Shown piece by piece: positions 41,482 through 51,023 of a stretch of 64,000 nt of DNA. The notes under the pieces are model-generated. The model saw only the letters and a program-made list of their open reading frames with translations, did no database searches and had not been told where the DNA came from. The stretch is taken from contig NZ_CP083667.1 in assembly GCF_020097835.1 (NCBI RefSeq), positions 248,001 through 312,000 on the forward strand, in the 5' to 3' direction. Within the stretch, counting starts at the first letter, position 1. Each line of letters starts with the position of its first letter. The position numbers and the translations under genes are program-made. Source of the stretch: Haloprofundus halobius. Lineage in GTDB: Archaea > Halobacteriota > Halobacteria > Halobacteriales > Haloferacaceae.

Positions 41482-42118
41482 GGAACTGCGCTGCGCGCTC
41501 GGTCAGCACGTCGTACTCCCCTTCGGCGATCGCATCGGAGTCGACGAGACTGCTGCCGACGCCGACGGCCGTCGCCCCGGCGTCGACGTACGCTTCGACG
41601 TTGTCCAGCGACACCCCACCGGTCGGCACGAGCGGCAACTGTGGAAGCGGCCCACCGAGACTGCGGACGTAGTCGGGGCCGAGCGACGACGCCGGGAAGA
41701 TCTTCAGCAGGTCCGCGCCCGACTCGTACGCCCGGACGGCTTCGGTGGGCGTCTGCACACCGGGAGCGACGACCGCCCCGTAGCGATTGCAGGTCTCGAC
41801 GACGTCGGGGTCGAAACTCGGCGTGACGACGAACGACGCACCCGCCAAAAGCACCGCTCGCGCCGTCTCGCTGTCGAGCACCGTCCCGGCCCCGACGAGC
41901 GCCTCCGAGTCGTCGAACGTCGACGTAACGGCTTCAAGTGTGTCGAGCACGCCCGTCGTGTCGGCGGTTATCTCGACGGTGTCGACGCCACCGGAGACGA
42001 GCGCGTCGACGACGTCGATGGTTCGGTCGGCGTCGACGCCGCGGACAATTCCAATGACCCCGTTCTCGGCTATTCGGACGTACGCCGAGTGAGACTGCGT
42101 AGACGACTCTGTCGTCAT
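41450..42118 (-). CDS. KDPG/KDPGal aldolase (class I)
   Basis: A 222-residue Schiff-base aldolase cleaving 2-keto-3-deoxy-6-phosphogluconate or -galactonate to pyruvate and glyceraldehyde 3-phosphate. Catalytic Lys is in LLKIFPASSLGP; Glu in DTVEITADT; VPTGGVSLDNVEAY binds phosphate. Placement between GH42 beta-galactosidase and xylose dehydrogenase, with galactonate dehydratase 10 kb away, favours the galactonate branch. ATG 42118 (MTTESS) lies five bases after the GH42 stop. Confidence 0.92.
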   Translation of the reverse strand: MTTESSTQSHSAYVRIAENGVIGIVRGVDADRTIDVVDALVSGGVDTVEITADTTGVLDTLEAVTSTFDDSEALVGAGTVLDSETARAVLLAGASFVVTPSFDPDVVETCNRYGAVVAPGVQTPTEAVRAYESGADLLKIFPASSLGPDYVRSLGGPLPQLPLVPTGGVSLDNVEAYVDAGATAVGVGSSLVDSDAIAEGEYDVLTERAAQFRAAVDRARRE

Positions 42119-42123
42119 CGGAC

Positions 42124-44169
42124 TCACTCTCGCTCCTGCTGCTGAACGGAGAGCGTCGCCGGGGCAGCATCGGTAACGGCGACGTCGTAGCTGTCGACCG
42201 ATTCGTCGCCGACGAGCCATCGAGCGTCCGCGCCGATGTCGACCGTCACCGGGTCCGAACTGAAATTCGTTACCCACGTCAACCCGTTCCGCTGGGCCAT
42301 CCGAACCTGGTTTGGGAGCCGTGGTGTCGTTTTCACGTCCGCTCGCGTCAACAGGTCGTCAACGAGTTCGTCGGCGAGAGAAGCCTCCGGCCACGTGCCG
42401 ACATACACAACCGAGCCATCGCCGACGGTGTTGTGAACGACTGCCGCCTCGCCGTCGGCGAGTTCGCCTACGTACCGGCCGACGACGTCGGCGCTGTCGG
42501 ACACCGGCGAGAGCCAATCGTTCCAGACGTGACAGGCGAACCGCTCACCGCCGTAGCCGACGCTGCTCTCGATGCGTTCGGGGACGCTTTCGAAGCGAGT
42601 GACCTCCGTGCCGAGGAGGTCGGTTAGTGGGCCCGGTTGCTGCGTCTCGTGGAGTTTGTTGTACGGGTCCTTCACCCCCGACCGCATTGTCACGAGGAGT
42701 TCGCCGCCCGAGCGAACGTACGAGTCGAGCCTCTCCGCCAGCCGGTCGTCCACGAGATAGAGCGTCGGCGCGACGACGGCGTCGTAGTCGGCTAACTCCG
42801 TCGACGGAGGGACGATGTCGACAGTCACGGACCGTGCTTGTAATGCCGCGTAGTACGTTTCGAGGTGTTCCCAGTAGTCGAAATTGGGTGTGTTCGGTTC
42901 GATTTCCAGCGCCCAGAGGTTGTCGTAGTCGTGGAGGATGGCCACGTTCGCCTCAGGAATCCGGGGCGTTCGTCCGTCTCCGCCCTCGGCGCGGTCACAG
43001 AGCAGTTCATCGAACTCCGTGGACGCCTGCGTCGCGTCGTGATAGCCCCGGTTCGGCGAGCCGTCGGGCGCGAGGAGACCGCTGTGGTACTGTTCCTGTC
43101 CCATCCGGCACTGTCGCCAGCGGAAGTACGAGACGACGTCAGCGCCGTGAGCGGCCGCAAACTGCGCCCAGAGTCGCATCGCCCCCTCTCCAGGTTGCGT
43201 CGAGTACGGCGGCCAGTTGATGTCGCCCGGCTGCTGTTCCATCACCCAGAACGGCGACCCGGTGGCGCTGCGATACAGGTCGTGGTTGAGCGCGATCTGG
43301 TCGGGATCGCCGGCACGCAGTTGCGCGCTCGTCGCCGCCGTCGAACGCTCCTGAACGTGGCCGGTCGGGTAGGAATCCCACGACGCGAAGTCGAGGTCCG
43401 CGGAGACGTCGTACGCGTCAAGCGCGCCGAAGTGTCCCATGAAGTTGTGCGTGACGAACCAGTCGTCGTTCGCCTCGCGGAGCAGGTCGGTCTGCAGGCG
43501 ATTGTACTCGACGACGCTGTCGCTGCTGAACCGGTAGTAGTCGAGCAGTCGGGCGGGGTGGTGGTCGGCAGCCGTATGTCGCGGTGGGTCGACTTGCGCG
43601 AACGAGTTGAGTTCTTGACTCCAGAACGCGTTCCCCCACGACTCGTTCAGCGTCTCGATGTCGCCGTACTTCTCTTTGAGCCACTGCCGAAACGCAGTCG
43701 CGCAGTCGTCGCAGTAGCACCGAATCGTGCCGTGACAGCCGTACTCGTTGTCGGTCTGCCATCCGGCGACCGCTGGATCGTCCGCGAACGCCGCCGCCAG
43801 CGTCTCGGTGATACGTCGCGTTTCACGCCGGTAGATCTCGGAGTTGTAGCAGTAGTGTCGTCGACTCCCGTAGTGTCGGGGGGTACCGTCCGCCTCCTCC
43901 TGTCGTATTCCCGGATACTCGTCGACGAGCCACTTCGGGGGCGTCGCCGTCGGCGTGCAGAGCACCGCCTGCATCCCGTGTTCGCCGATGACCGAGACGG
44001 CCTCGTTCAGCCACTCGAAGTCGAGTTCTCCGGGTTCCGGTTCCAGTCGCGACCAGCTGAACTCGCCCATGCGGACGTACTGTAACCCCGCGTCCGCCAT
44101 CCGTTCGATATCTCGCCCCAGTCGCTCCGCCGGCCAGTGCTCCGGAAAGTAGCAGACTCCTACTCTCAT
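42124..44169 (-). CDS. bgaH: GH42 beta-galactosidase (BgaH type)
   Basis: A 681-residue GH42 glycosidase. It aligns throughout with the Haloferax BgaH enzyme. Acid/base Glu142 in WQTDNEYGCH and nucleophile Glu311 in FWVMEQQPGDINWP. The zinc cluster cysteines are visible at about 107, 145, 151, 153 and 156 (IRCYCDDC). The N-terminus GVCYFPEHWPAERL has no signal peptide, so it acts inside the cell on imported beta-galactosides or related disaccharides. It lies 59 bases after the ABC ATPase gene in the same operon. Confidence 0.96.
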   Translation of the reverse strand: MRVGVCYFPEHWPAERLGRDIERMADAGLQYVRMGEFSWSRLEPEPGELDFEWLNEAVSVIGEHGMQAVLCTPTATPPKWLVDEYPGIRQEEADGTPRHYGSRRHYCYNSEIYRRETRRITETLAAAFADDPAVAGWQTDNEYGCHGTIRCYCDDCATAFRQWLKEKYGDIETLNESWGNAFWSQELNSFAQVDPPRHTAADHHPARLLDYYRFSSDSVVEYNRLQTDLLREANDDWFVTHNFMGHFGALDAYDVSADLDFASWDSYPTGHVQERSTAATSAQLRAGDPDQIALNHDLYRSATGSPFWVMEQQPGDINWPPYSTQPGEGAMRLWAQFAAAHGADVVSYFRWRQCRMGQEQYHSGLLAPDGSPNRGYHDATQASTEFDELLCDRAEGGDGRTPRIPEANVAILHDYDNLWALEIEPNTPNFDYWEHLETYYAALQARSVTVDIVPPSTELADYDAVVAPTLYLVDDRLAERLDSYVRSGGELLVTMRSGVKDPYNKLHETQQPGPLTDLLGTEVTRFESVPERIESSVGYGGERFACHVWNDWLSPVSDSADVVGRYVGELADGEAAVVHNTVGDGSVVYVGTWPEASLADELVDDLLTRADVKTTPRLPNQVRMAQRNGLTWVTNFSSDPVTVDIGADARWLVGDESVDSYDVAVTDAAPATLSVQQQERE

Positions 44170-44228
44170 GTGTGTTTGTCTCTCTGTAACACGATAAAAG
44201 CGTGGTGTTTCTTCGTGGAAGTGGCGAG

Positions 44229-45359
44229 TTAGACGCTCTGCGTCCGCGTGTACTGGTCGTAATCCATGTCTGTCTCGCCCGTCTTCGTCTTGATCGCCTC
44301 GGTCGTCTCCGCGTCGAACAGGTAGATATCTTCCTCCTCGAAGCCGAACTCGACAGTCGACCCCTCGTCGGGATAGATCTCGCTCTGGATACGGGCGGTG
44401 ATATCGACTTCACCCGTCCGCCCGTAGAGGAAGTTCTCGTTACCCATCTGCTCGACGACGGTCACCTCGCTCGGGAGGCTCCCGCCCGCAGCCAGATATA
44501 GGTCTTCGGGGCGGATTCCGACGCGGACCCGGTCGCGCCCCGCGACGACGGAGTCGTCTTCGAACGTGTAGGAGAACCCGCCGGGTCCGGTGAGCGTAGG
44601 GCCGTCTACCTCGGCGGTGAACAGATTTATGCTCGGACTGCCGATGAAGCCGGCAACAAACTCGTTGGTGGGACTACGATACACCTCGCTAGCGGTACCG
44701 ACCTGTTGGAGTTCGCCGCCGTTGAGCACGACAATCCTGTCGCCCATCGCCATCGCCTCGGTCTGGTCGTGTGTCACGTACGCGGTAGTGACGCCCAGCT
44801 CCTGCTGTAACTCCTGTAGCTCCGTCCGCATCGTCGACCGGAGTTTCGCGTCGAGGTTCGAGAGCGGTTCGTCCATCAGGAACACTTCGGGGTCGCGGAC
44901 GATGGCGCGACCGAGCGCGACGCGCTGCTGCTGTCCACCGGAGAGTTCCTTCGGTTTCTTCTCCAAGAGGTCCTCAATGCCAAGCAGTTGCGCGACGTTC
45001 TCGACCTGCGCGTTTATCTCTTCGCTCGACTGCTTGGTCGAAAGCCGAAGTGGGAAGCCGATGTTCTTCCGCACGGTCATGTGCGGGTATAGTGCGTAGT
45101 TCTGGAACACCATCGCGACGTCGCGTTCCCGTGCACGTTTGTCGGTCACGTCTTCGCCGTCGAACTCGATGGTCCCGTCGGTCACATCCTCGAGCCCGGC
45201 GATACACCGGAGCGTCGTCGTCTTTCCACAGCCCGACGGTCCGACGAAGACGAGGAACTCCCCGTCCTCGATTGTGAGGTTGAAGTCGTCGACCGCTACG
45301 ATCTGTTCGCTGCCGTTACCGAACGCCTTACGAAGGTTCGTGATGTCGATTGTTGCCAT
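44229..45359 (-). CDS. Sugar ABC transporter ATP-binding protein (second set)
   Basis: A 376-residue MalK-type ATPase: Walker A GPSGCGKTT (40-48), Q-loop VFQNYALYPHM, signature LSGGQQQRVALGRA, Walker B VFLMDEPLSNLD, switch TAYVTHDQTEAM, and a C-terminal TOBE domain. It follows the two permeases and precedes GH42, so the transporter probably imports the GH42 substrate. Paralogue of 17662-18798. Confidence 0.95.
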   Translation of the reverse strand: MATIDITNLRKAFGNGSEQIVAVDDFNLTIEDGEFLVFVGPSGCGKTTTLRCIAGLEDVTDGTIEFDGEDVTDKRARERDVAMVFQNYALYPHMTVRKNIGFPLRLSTKQSSEEINAQVENVAQLLGIEDLLEKKPKELSGGQQQRVALGRAIVRDPEVFLMDEPLSNLDAKLRSTMRTELQELQQELGVTTAYVTHDQTEAMAMGDRIVVLNGGELQQVGTASEVYRSPTNEFVAGFIGSPSINLFTAEVDGPTLTGPGGFSYTFEDDSVVAGRDRVRVGIRPEDLYLAAGGSLPSEVTVVEQMGNENFLYGRTGEVDITARIQSEIYPDEGSTVEFGFEEEDIYLFDAETTEAIKTKTGETDMDYDQYTRTQSV

Positions 45360-45370
45360 TTGTGATCACC

Positions 45371-46207
45371 TTATTGCTTGACCGATCCGGAGAGGATGCC
45401 CTTGATGAAGTACTGTTGTAGTGTCAGGAACACGATGAAGATGGGCGTTACGGCGAGAGAGGTTCCGACCATGATCTGGTCGAACGCCACCCGCTGTTGC
45501 CCGACGAGATCCGCCAGCGCGAGCGGGATCGTGAACATCTGAGGATCCTGTAGGATGACAAGCGGATAGAGGAACGCCTGCCACTGGTTGAGAAAGAGAA
45601 TAATAGCGAGCGCTGCCAGCGACGGGAGCATCGTCGGCAGCGCGATCTTGTAGTACAGTTGAAATTCGGTGGCTCCGTCCATGCGAGCCGATTCCAGGAG
45701 CGAGTCCGGAATCGCCTTCATGTTCTGCCGCATCAGGAAGATACCGAGCGGGTTCGCCGCCCACGGTAGAATTACCGCTAGGTAGGAGTTGGTCCACCCG
45801 ATCTGCACCATGAGCAGGAACAGTGGGATGATTAGCAACTGGATGGGAAGTACGAGCGTCGCTAGAATGAAGTAGAACAGCGGTTCCTTGAACCGGAACT
45901 CGTACTTCGCGAAGGCGAACCCCGCCATCGAGCAGAGTATCAGCGACAGTATCGTGTACGACACCGCGATGATGATGCTGTTGCCGATGCTCCTGACGAA
46001 GTCGACGTTCTCCTGCAGCGCGCGGAAGTTCTCGAGGAAGTGCGTCCCCGGAAGCAGGCGCGGCGGCCACGAGAAGAACTCTGACTGGGGAATCGTCGCC
46101 GCAACGAGCATCCAGTACAGCGGTATCAGCACTATCGCTGTGACGACGAGCAGGAAGATGTAGCTCCCGAACTTCCAGAGCGCCTCCTGTTTGTCCTGTG
46201 TCTGCAT
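45371..46207 (-). CDS. Sugar ABC transporter permease (MalG type, second set)
   Basis: A 278-residue six-helix permease with the EAA loop LLESARMDGATEFQLYYKIA. Start ATG overlaps the TAA of the upstream permease by one base (TAATG). Eleven bases separate it from the ATPase gene. Confidence 0.94.
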   Translation of the reverse strand: MQTQDKQEALWKFGSYIFLLVVTAIVLIPLYWMLVAATIPQSEFFSWPPRLLPGTHFLENFRALQENVDFVRSIGNSIIIAVSYTILSLILCSMAGFAFAKYEFRFKEPLFYFILATLVLPIQLLIIPLFLLMVQIGWTNSYLAVILPWAANPLGIFLMRQNMKAIPDSLLESARMDGATEFQLYYKIALPTMLPSLAALAIILFLNQWQAFLYPLVILQDPQMFTIPLALADLVGQQRVAFDQIMVGTSLAVTPIFIVFLTLQQYFIKGILSGSVKQ

Positions 46208-47226
46208 TACGATTCACTCCCGTACCGAATTTGGATTATCGACATTGCACTCACGAGCACGACGAGGATGACCGATACCGCACTGGCGTATCCGAGGTTC
46301 AGCTGGATGAACGCCTGATTGTAGATGTACTGTACGATGGTGATAGTCGCGTTCGAGGGGCCGCCGCCGGTGATGACGTACGGCTCGGCGAATATCTGGA
46401 ACGTGCCGATAGTCGAGGAGACGATGACGAACAGCAATACCGGCCGGAGTTGTGGCACCGTAACGTACCGGAACTTCTGCCAGCGGCTCGCACCGTCGAT
46501 CTCCGCCGCCTCGTAGAGCTGTTCCGGTACCGTCTGCAACCCTGCAAGAAGGATTATCATGTTGTAGCCGAGCCAGCGCCACGTCACCGCGACGACGAGC
46601 GTTATCCGCGCCCAGAACGCATCTCCGAGCCACGGAATCGAACCGACCCCGATAGTCTCCAAGAGGTAGTTGACGAGTCCGACCTCCCCGTTGAACAGGA
46701 GCAGGAAGATCGTCGAGTACGCCACGAGTCCTGTCGCCACCGGGAGCGCGATGAGCGTCCGGAACAGCCCCTTCGCGCGGATGAACTTGGCGTCCAGCAC
46801 GAGCGCCGTGGCCAGTCCGAGGATGACCATCGTCGGCACCTGTACGAAGAAGATGAACGACGTATTGAACAGCGACCGGTGGAACAGCGAGTCCCTGAAG
46901 ATGAGCCGCTCGTAGTGACTCAGACCGACGAACTCGAGGTTTGCGATCTCCGGGATCGTAATCAGGAGCGGTCCCATCTGGATGCTCAGCAGAATCTCGT
47001 TCGAGGCTCCAACGTAGTTAAAGAACGAGAGGTAGAACGTGTACGCGGCCGGAAACAGCAGGAAGATGGCGAACAGGATGAAGAACGGTGAGACGTAGAG
47101 GTACGGCAACCCCGGAATCGCAGGCATCGCTCTCGAGATATCTTGGCGCGCGTATCTAACGCGATCTGAGAGGTGCTGATACGTCGTCGACGACCGAACC
47201 GTCGATTGGATGGCGGTGAGTACCAT
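46207..47226 (-). CDS. Sugar ABC transporter permease (MalF type, second set)
   Basis: A 339-residue permease with an N-terminal cytoplasmic extension of about 40 residues, six helices and the EAA loop LYEAAEIDGASRWQKFRYV. The ATG at 47226 is the longest; an internal Met at residue 34 would remove most of the extension. Second gene after the binding protein. Confidence 0.93.
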   Translation of the reverse strand: MVLTAIQSTVRSSTTYQHLSDRVRYARQDISRAMPAIPGLPYLYVSPFFILFAIFLLFPAAYTFYLSFFNYVGASNEILLSIQMGPLLITIPEIANLEFVGLSHYERLIFRDSLFHRSLFNTSFIFFVQVPTMVILGLATALVLDAKFIRAKGLFRTLIALPVATGLVAYSTIFLLLFNGEVGLVNYLLETIGVGSIPWLGDAFWARITLVVAVTWRWLGYNMIILLAGLQTVPEQLYEAAEIDGASRWQKFRYVTVPQLRPVLLFVIVSSTIGTFQIFAEPYVITGGGPSNATITIVQYIYNQAFIQLNLGYASAVSVILVVLVSAMSIIQIRYGSES

Positions 47227-47478
47227 ACCGAGTGACTACTCCTCCCCTCCGCTCTGCTTGACTGTCCGCCCCGTCTCGGGCGTGGTCCTGGTTATCGCTC
47301 GGGTGTGCTCGTCAGTCGGGGAACGACTCCCGTCGGAACGAACCCGGCAGAATACGGTACTCTCGGGGTCGTGGGTCGTTGATGGCGGCATTCGTTGTCT
47401 CACCGTGGTGTTGAAATCGACATCTCCGTCTGATTTATAGATGGCCGTTGTCGTCGGTTTGCGGCGCCGCTTCCATTG

Positions 47479-48834
47479 CTACGCCAGTTCCCTATCGGTT
47501 CTGTCTGCGACGGTTTCTGCAGCGTCCTGCATCGCCTGCTCGGGTCCTTTCGCGCCGTCGAGCATCCGGCCGAGTTCTGTTTCGAGCGCGTCCTGCGCTT
47601 CCGGCGTGTCCGTCGTGTAGTTGTACGGCTCGATCTCGGTGGCGACCTCCGCGAACAGTCGGAAAACGGCTTGGCCGTCGTAGAAATCCTGCTCCTGGTC
47701 GTATATCTCCGCCTCGTAGGCGGTGGTGAGCGACGGGAACAGGCCGTAGTCCTCCAGCATCGTGTTCTGAACTTCGGGAGTCGTCATCGCCCAGAGGCAG
47801 TAGTCGAACGCACGGTTGACGACGCCGTCGTCCGATATCTGCGCCGGTATCGCCATGTTCGATCCGCCGCGGTTCGATGCGCGGGTCCCACCTTGCTCGA
47901 AGGCCGGTAGCTTGTACACGCCCCAGTTGCCCTCAGTATCCGGAAGCTCTGCACGAAGCGTCCCGTCCATCCACGCCGCGGTCGCGACCGAAGCGAGCGA
48001 CCCCTCCGAGAACGACGTAAACCAGCCACCGGACCACGTCTCAATTCGGGTGGTGATGTCGGCGTCACTCATGTCCTGAATCAGCTGTGCTACTTGTACG
48101 CTTTCCTCGCCACCGATATTCACTGCACCGTCCTCGGTAAACGCTTGTCCGCCAAGTTGTCGAACGAGCATCCGCCACAGAGAGGACATGTCATCGGGTG
48201 GAAGATTTATCATAGCAACGTCGTCCGAGAGTTGTTGTCCGGCCTCTATGAAGTCGTCCCACGTTTCGAGGCTCTCCACGTCGATACCTGCCTCCTCGTA
48301 TCGGTCGCGCTTGTAGAACACGCCCGTGGGACCGATGTCCCACGGGATGGCGTAGTCGGCGTCCTCGTAGCTGACAGTCTGCCACTTCGACTCGACAATA
48401 TCCTCGCGGATTCCCGCTTCGTCGATACGGCTCGTGAGGTCGGCCAGCCCGTCGATGCTCGCGTAGTTCGTCACGTCGTAGTTCTGGACGACGGAGAAGT
48501 CGGGCGCGCCGTTTCCGCTCGTGACCGCCGTCTGGAAGCGCTGCTCCCAAGCGTCGCCGCCGAGTTCCTCGACGGTGACGTCCGCATCCTTCTCCTCGTT
48601 GTACGTCTCCGCGGCGTCTTGAAGCGACCGAGCGGCGATGTTCCAACCCCAACCGGTGGACGACTGCGCCATCTCGGAACTCGACCCGCCGCCGTTCCCC
48701 GAACTGTTGTCTCCTCCGTCGTTGGCGCTGCCGCCGGTGTTGACACTACAACCTGCTAAACTCGCAGTTCCGGCGACACCGAGCATCTGTAGTAACTGTC
48801 GGCGACGCGCACTAGGCTCTGATGACTTTGGCAT
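47479..48834 (-). CDS. Sugar-binding lipoprotein of ABC transporter (second set)
   Basis: A 451-residue extracellular solute-binding protein. Tat motif ARRRQLLQMLG, lipobox LAGC (Cys near residue 29) and a Gly/Ser/Asn linker precede the binding domain. WGWNIAARSLQDAAETYNEE and YAIPWDIGPTGVFYKRD are typical of cluster-1 sugar-binding proteins. It heads a set with two permeases, ATPase and GH42. The 252 bases before the permease contain no gene; the extra length may hold a processing or stem-loop site that sets higher binding-protein levels. Confidence 0.93.
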   Translation of the reverse strand: MPKSSEPSARRRQLLQMLGVAGTASLAGCSVNTGGSANDGGDNSSGNGGGSSSEMAQSSTGWGWNIAARSLQDAAETYNEEKDADVTVEELGGDAWEQRFQTAVTSGNGAPDFSVVQNYDVTNYASIDGLADLTSRIDEAGIREDIVESKWQTVSYEDADYAIPWDIGPTGVFYKRDRYEEAGIDVESLETWDDFIEAGQQLSDDVAMINLPPDDMSSLWRMLVRQLGGQAFTEDGAVNIGGEESVQVAQLIQDMSDADITTRIETWSGGWFTSFSEGSLASVATAAWMDGTLRAELPDTEGNWGVYKLPAFEQGGTRASNRGGSNMAIPAQISDDGVVNRAFDYCLWAMTTPEVQNTMLEDYGLFPSLTTAYEAEIYDQEQDFYDGQAVFRLFAEVATEIEPYNYTTDTPEAQDALETELGRMLDGAKGPEQAMQDAAETVADRTDRELA

Positions 48835-48871
48835 GAGTTCTCTACTGTCACCATTTTCGCAGGGACTATAT

Positions 48872-48880
48872 CAATATATC
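48872..48880 (-). promoter_or_regulatory. TATA-like box for second sugar-binding protein gene
   Basis: On the minus strand gatatattg lies 38-46 bases before the ATG at 48834, allowing a leader of about 12-18 bases. Confidence 0.45.
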
Positions 48881-48985
48881 GGTATGTATAATCATTAGTG
48901 GTTATCTCTTCTGAATGACAGTTGTCGGTAGTTCGTCGACGGGTGTACCGCGAACCCGCTCGAAAATCTGTGTCCTGCGCCGTAC

Positions 48986-49738
48986 TCACCCGAGGTCGAA
49001 CGTCGTAGCTAGCGCCTCGTCGGGATTGCCGGTCGGGGTGAACTCGCAGCCGACGTACCCCTCGTATCCAGCGTCGTCGATAGCCGCGAGAACGTTTCCG
49101 TAGTTGATCTCGCCGGTTTCCGGTTCGTGGCGTCCGGGAACGTCTGCGACGTGGATGTGCCCGATCTGTTCGACGTTGGCCGTGATCGTCTCGATGAGGT
49201 TTCCCTCCGTAATCTGTTGGTGATACACGTCGTACAGCAGTTTCACGTTCGGAGAGCCCACTTCGTCGACGATGGCGACTCCCTCATCGGTGTCGGTCAG
49301 ATAGTATCCGGGGTGATCGACAGCCGTGTTCAGCGGCTCGACGACGAGCGTGACTCCGGCGTCCTCGGCGTCTTGCGCGACACGGTCGAGCACCTCGACG
49401 ATGTTCTCACGCTGCTCCTGTCGACCTACGCCCTCCTGGTCGGGGCCGGTCGTGACGATGAGCGACGGGCACCCGAGTTCCGACGCCGTCGAGATCGACT
49501 CCCGGATGGTGTCGACCGTCTCGTCGGTCGCGTCGAGATCGGTCAACACGCCGCCAGCGGTACAGCCAGCGATGGGGAGGTCGACCTCGTCGGCCGCCGC
49601 ATGTATCGCGTCGAGATCTTTCTCCCGCCAGTCCCAGAATTCGACGGCGTCGGCACCAGCGGCGGCGGCGCGGTGAATGCGTTCGTGGAACGGGTCGTCG
49701 TTGTACACCATCTCGACGCAGACCGAAAATTTGACCAT
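48986..49738 (-). CDS. Hydroxypyruvate isomerase-like TIM barrel
   Basis: A 250-residue TIM barrel of the Hyi/OtnI-like group. Start SVCVEMVYNDDPFHERI is characteristic. Metal ligands: Glu in LVVEPLNTAV, Asp in LLYDVYHQQ, His in GHIHVADVPGR and Glu in GCEFTP. The GRHEPxTGEINY stretch is typical of hydroxypyruvate isomerases and related sugar-acid isomerases. ATGA overlap with the Gfo/Idh/MocA gene upstream shows translational coupling: oxidation then isomerisation. Confidence 0.9.
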   Translation of the reverse strand: MVKFSVCVEMVYNDDPFHERIHRAAAAGADAVEFWDWREKDLDAIHAAADEVDLPIAGCTAGGVLTDLDATDETVDTIRESISTASELGCPSLIVTTGPDQEGVGRQEQRENIVEVLDRVAQDAEDAGVTLVVEPLNTAVDHPGYYLTDTDEGVAIVDEVGSPNVKLLYDVYHQQITEGNLIETITANVEQIGHIHVADVPGRHEPETGEINYGNVLAAIDDAGYEGYVGCEFTPTGNPDEALATTFDLG

Positions 49739-50841
49739 CAGTCGTCTCCCGCAGGCGTCGGCCTGAGTTCCCCCGACTCGATCATCGCGGCGAGCGGGTT
49801 GTCGTCGACGTCGAGCGGGAGGTCGACTCGGCCCCGTCGGCGGGCCGACTCCCAGACGGAGAAGATGAGTTCAGTCGCGTTTAGTGCGTTCTCCGCGCCG
49901 AGTTCCGGCGTCTCGCCCGCTTCGAGGCAGCGCACGTTCTCGGCGATTGCGCGGTCGATAAACTCCCAGCCGTGGAGGCCGTCCTTCGTCTCGACAGGTT
50001 CCCACTCGCCGCCGCGTCGAACACGCAACGCCGGGAGCTCTTCGCTCTCGTCGTCGCTCTCGGGGCCGACCTCGATGGTCCCCTCCGTTCCGATGAGTCG
50101 GTTGTGACAGCGGAACGCGTCGGCGGGGCCACCGGTTCCGGTGCTGTCGGAGGCTGCAATCCCGTGGACACCGTTCTCGTACTCCCAGTGGACGATAGCC
50201 TGGTTCTCGTTGTGCGTGCCGAAGAGGATGTTCTCCTCGTCGTAGTGAATCTGACCGAGAACCCACTCGCCGGGGATTTCGTCGTTGAAGTAGTTACAGA
50301 GGTCGAACGAGTGGCTTCCGTAGTCGAAGATACCGACGGGTGCAGAGAACTCGACTCGCTGCAGTTCGCCGATTTCGCCGTCGTCCAACAGCGCTTTGGC
50401 GGTCCGCACGGCGTCGCTGAACCGACGCTGATGGTTGATCGTTAGCTGGACGTCGTGTCGCGACGCCTCCTGCGTCATCAGCTTCGCTCCGCCGTAGGTG
50501 TCTGCCATCGGTTTCTCGCAGTGGATCGCGTCGACGACGCCGCTCCGGATGCAGTCAATCGTAATCCGCTCGTGAATCGCCGGGGGAACACAGATAGAGA
50601 CGATATCCGGTTCTACCTCCCGTAGCATCGTCTCGTAGGACTCGTAGATCCGGTCGTCGTCGAGTCCGAACTCCTCGGCGAACGCCTCTGCATTCTCTCG
50701 AACGATGTCCGCGCAGGCGGCGAGTCGACAGTCGTCGTGTTTCTCGTATCCAGCCGCGTGGTGATACGCCATCGCGTAGCCGTCACGCCCGGGGTTCTCA
50801 GGCTCTGCACCAGTTCCTATTACTGCTACGGTGTACGACAT
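49738..50841 (-). CDS. Gfo/Idh/MocA-family oxidoreductase
   Basis: A 367-residue oxidoreductase; EKP motif HCEKPMADT, Rossmann start VAVIGTGAEPENPG with an insertion, and C-terminal region NALNATELIFSVWESARRRG. The final 45 residues are closely matched by a pseudogene fragment at 58971-59150. TATA-like ctttatgatg on the minus strand (50862-50871) lies 25 bases before the start, indicating a leaderless transcript. First gene of the leftward unit that continues with the hydroxypyruvate-isomerase-like enzyme. Confidence 0.88.
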   Translation of the reverse strand: MSYTVAVIGTGAEPENPGRDGYAMAYHHAAGYEKHDDCRLAACADIVRENAEAFAEEFGLDDDRIYESYETMLREVEPDIVSICVPPAIHERITIDCIRSGVVDAIHCEKPMADTYGGAKLMTQEASRHDVQLTINHQRRFSDAVRTAKALLDDGEIGELQRVEFSAPVGIFDYGSHSFDLCNYFNDEIPGEWVLGQIHYDEENILFGTHNENQAIVHWEYENGVHGIAASDSTGTGGPADAFRCHNRLIGTEGTIEVGPESDDESEELPALRVRRGGEWEPVETKDGLHGWEFIDRAIAENVRCLEAGETPELGAENALNATELIFSVWESARRRGRVDLPLDVDDNPLAAMIESGELRPTPAGDD

Positions 50842-50861
50842 CAGGTGAAACTCTCTGATTC

Positions 50862-50871
50862 ATCATAAAGA
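50862..50871 (-). promoter_or_regulatory. TATA-like box for Gfo/Idh/MocA gene
   Basis: Minus strand ctttatgatg, centred 25 bases before ATG 50841; leaderless spacing. Confidence 0.45.
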
Positions 50872-50988
50872 GGTTGGTAAAACGGCAACGAAAGGGCGTC
50901 GTCTCCCGACAGAGCCGTCGTTGAAGCTCCCGAATTCGGGGATCAGAGCCACTCTCGGGAGGTACTCGTAGTAACTAATCTATACGAT

Positions 50989-50998
50989 ACTTTTATGG
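50989..50998 (+). promoter_or_regulatory. TATA-like box for GH4 operon
   Basis: acttttatgg is centred about 30 bases before ATG 51024. The 182-base divergent region up to 50841 holds both promoters and is the likely site of IclR or other control. Confidence 0.45.
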
Positions 50999-51023
50999 CA
51001 CTCACCGGAACATATGAAACCGA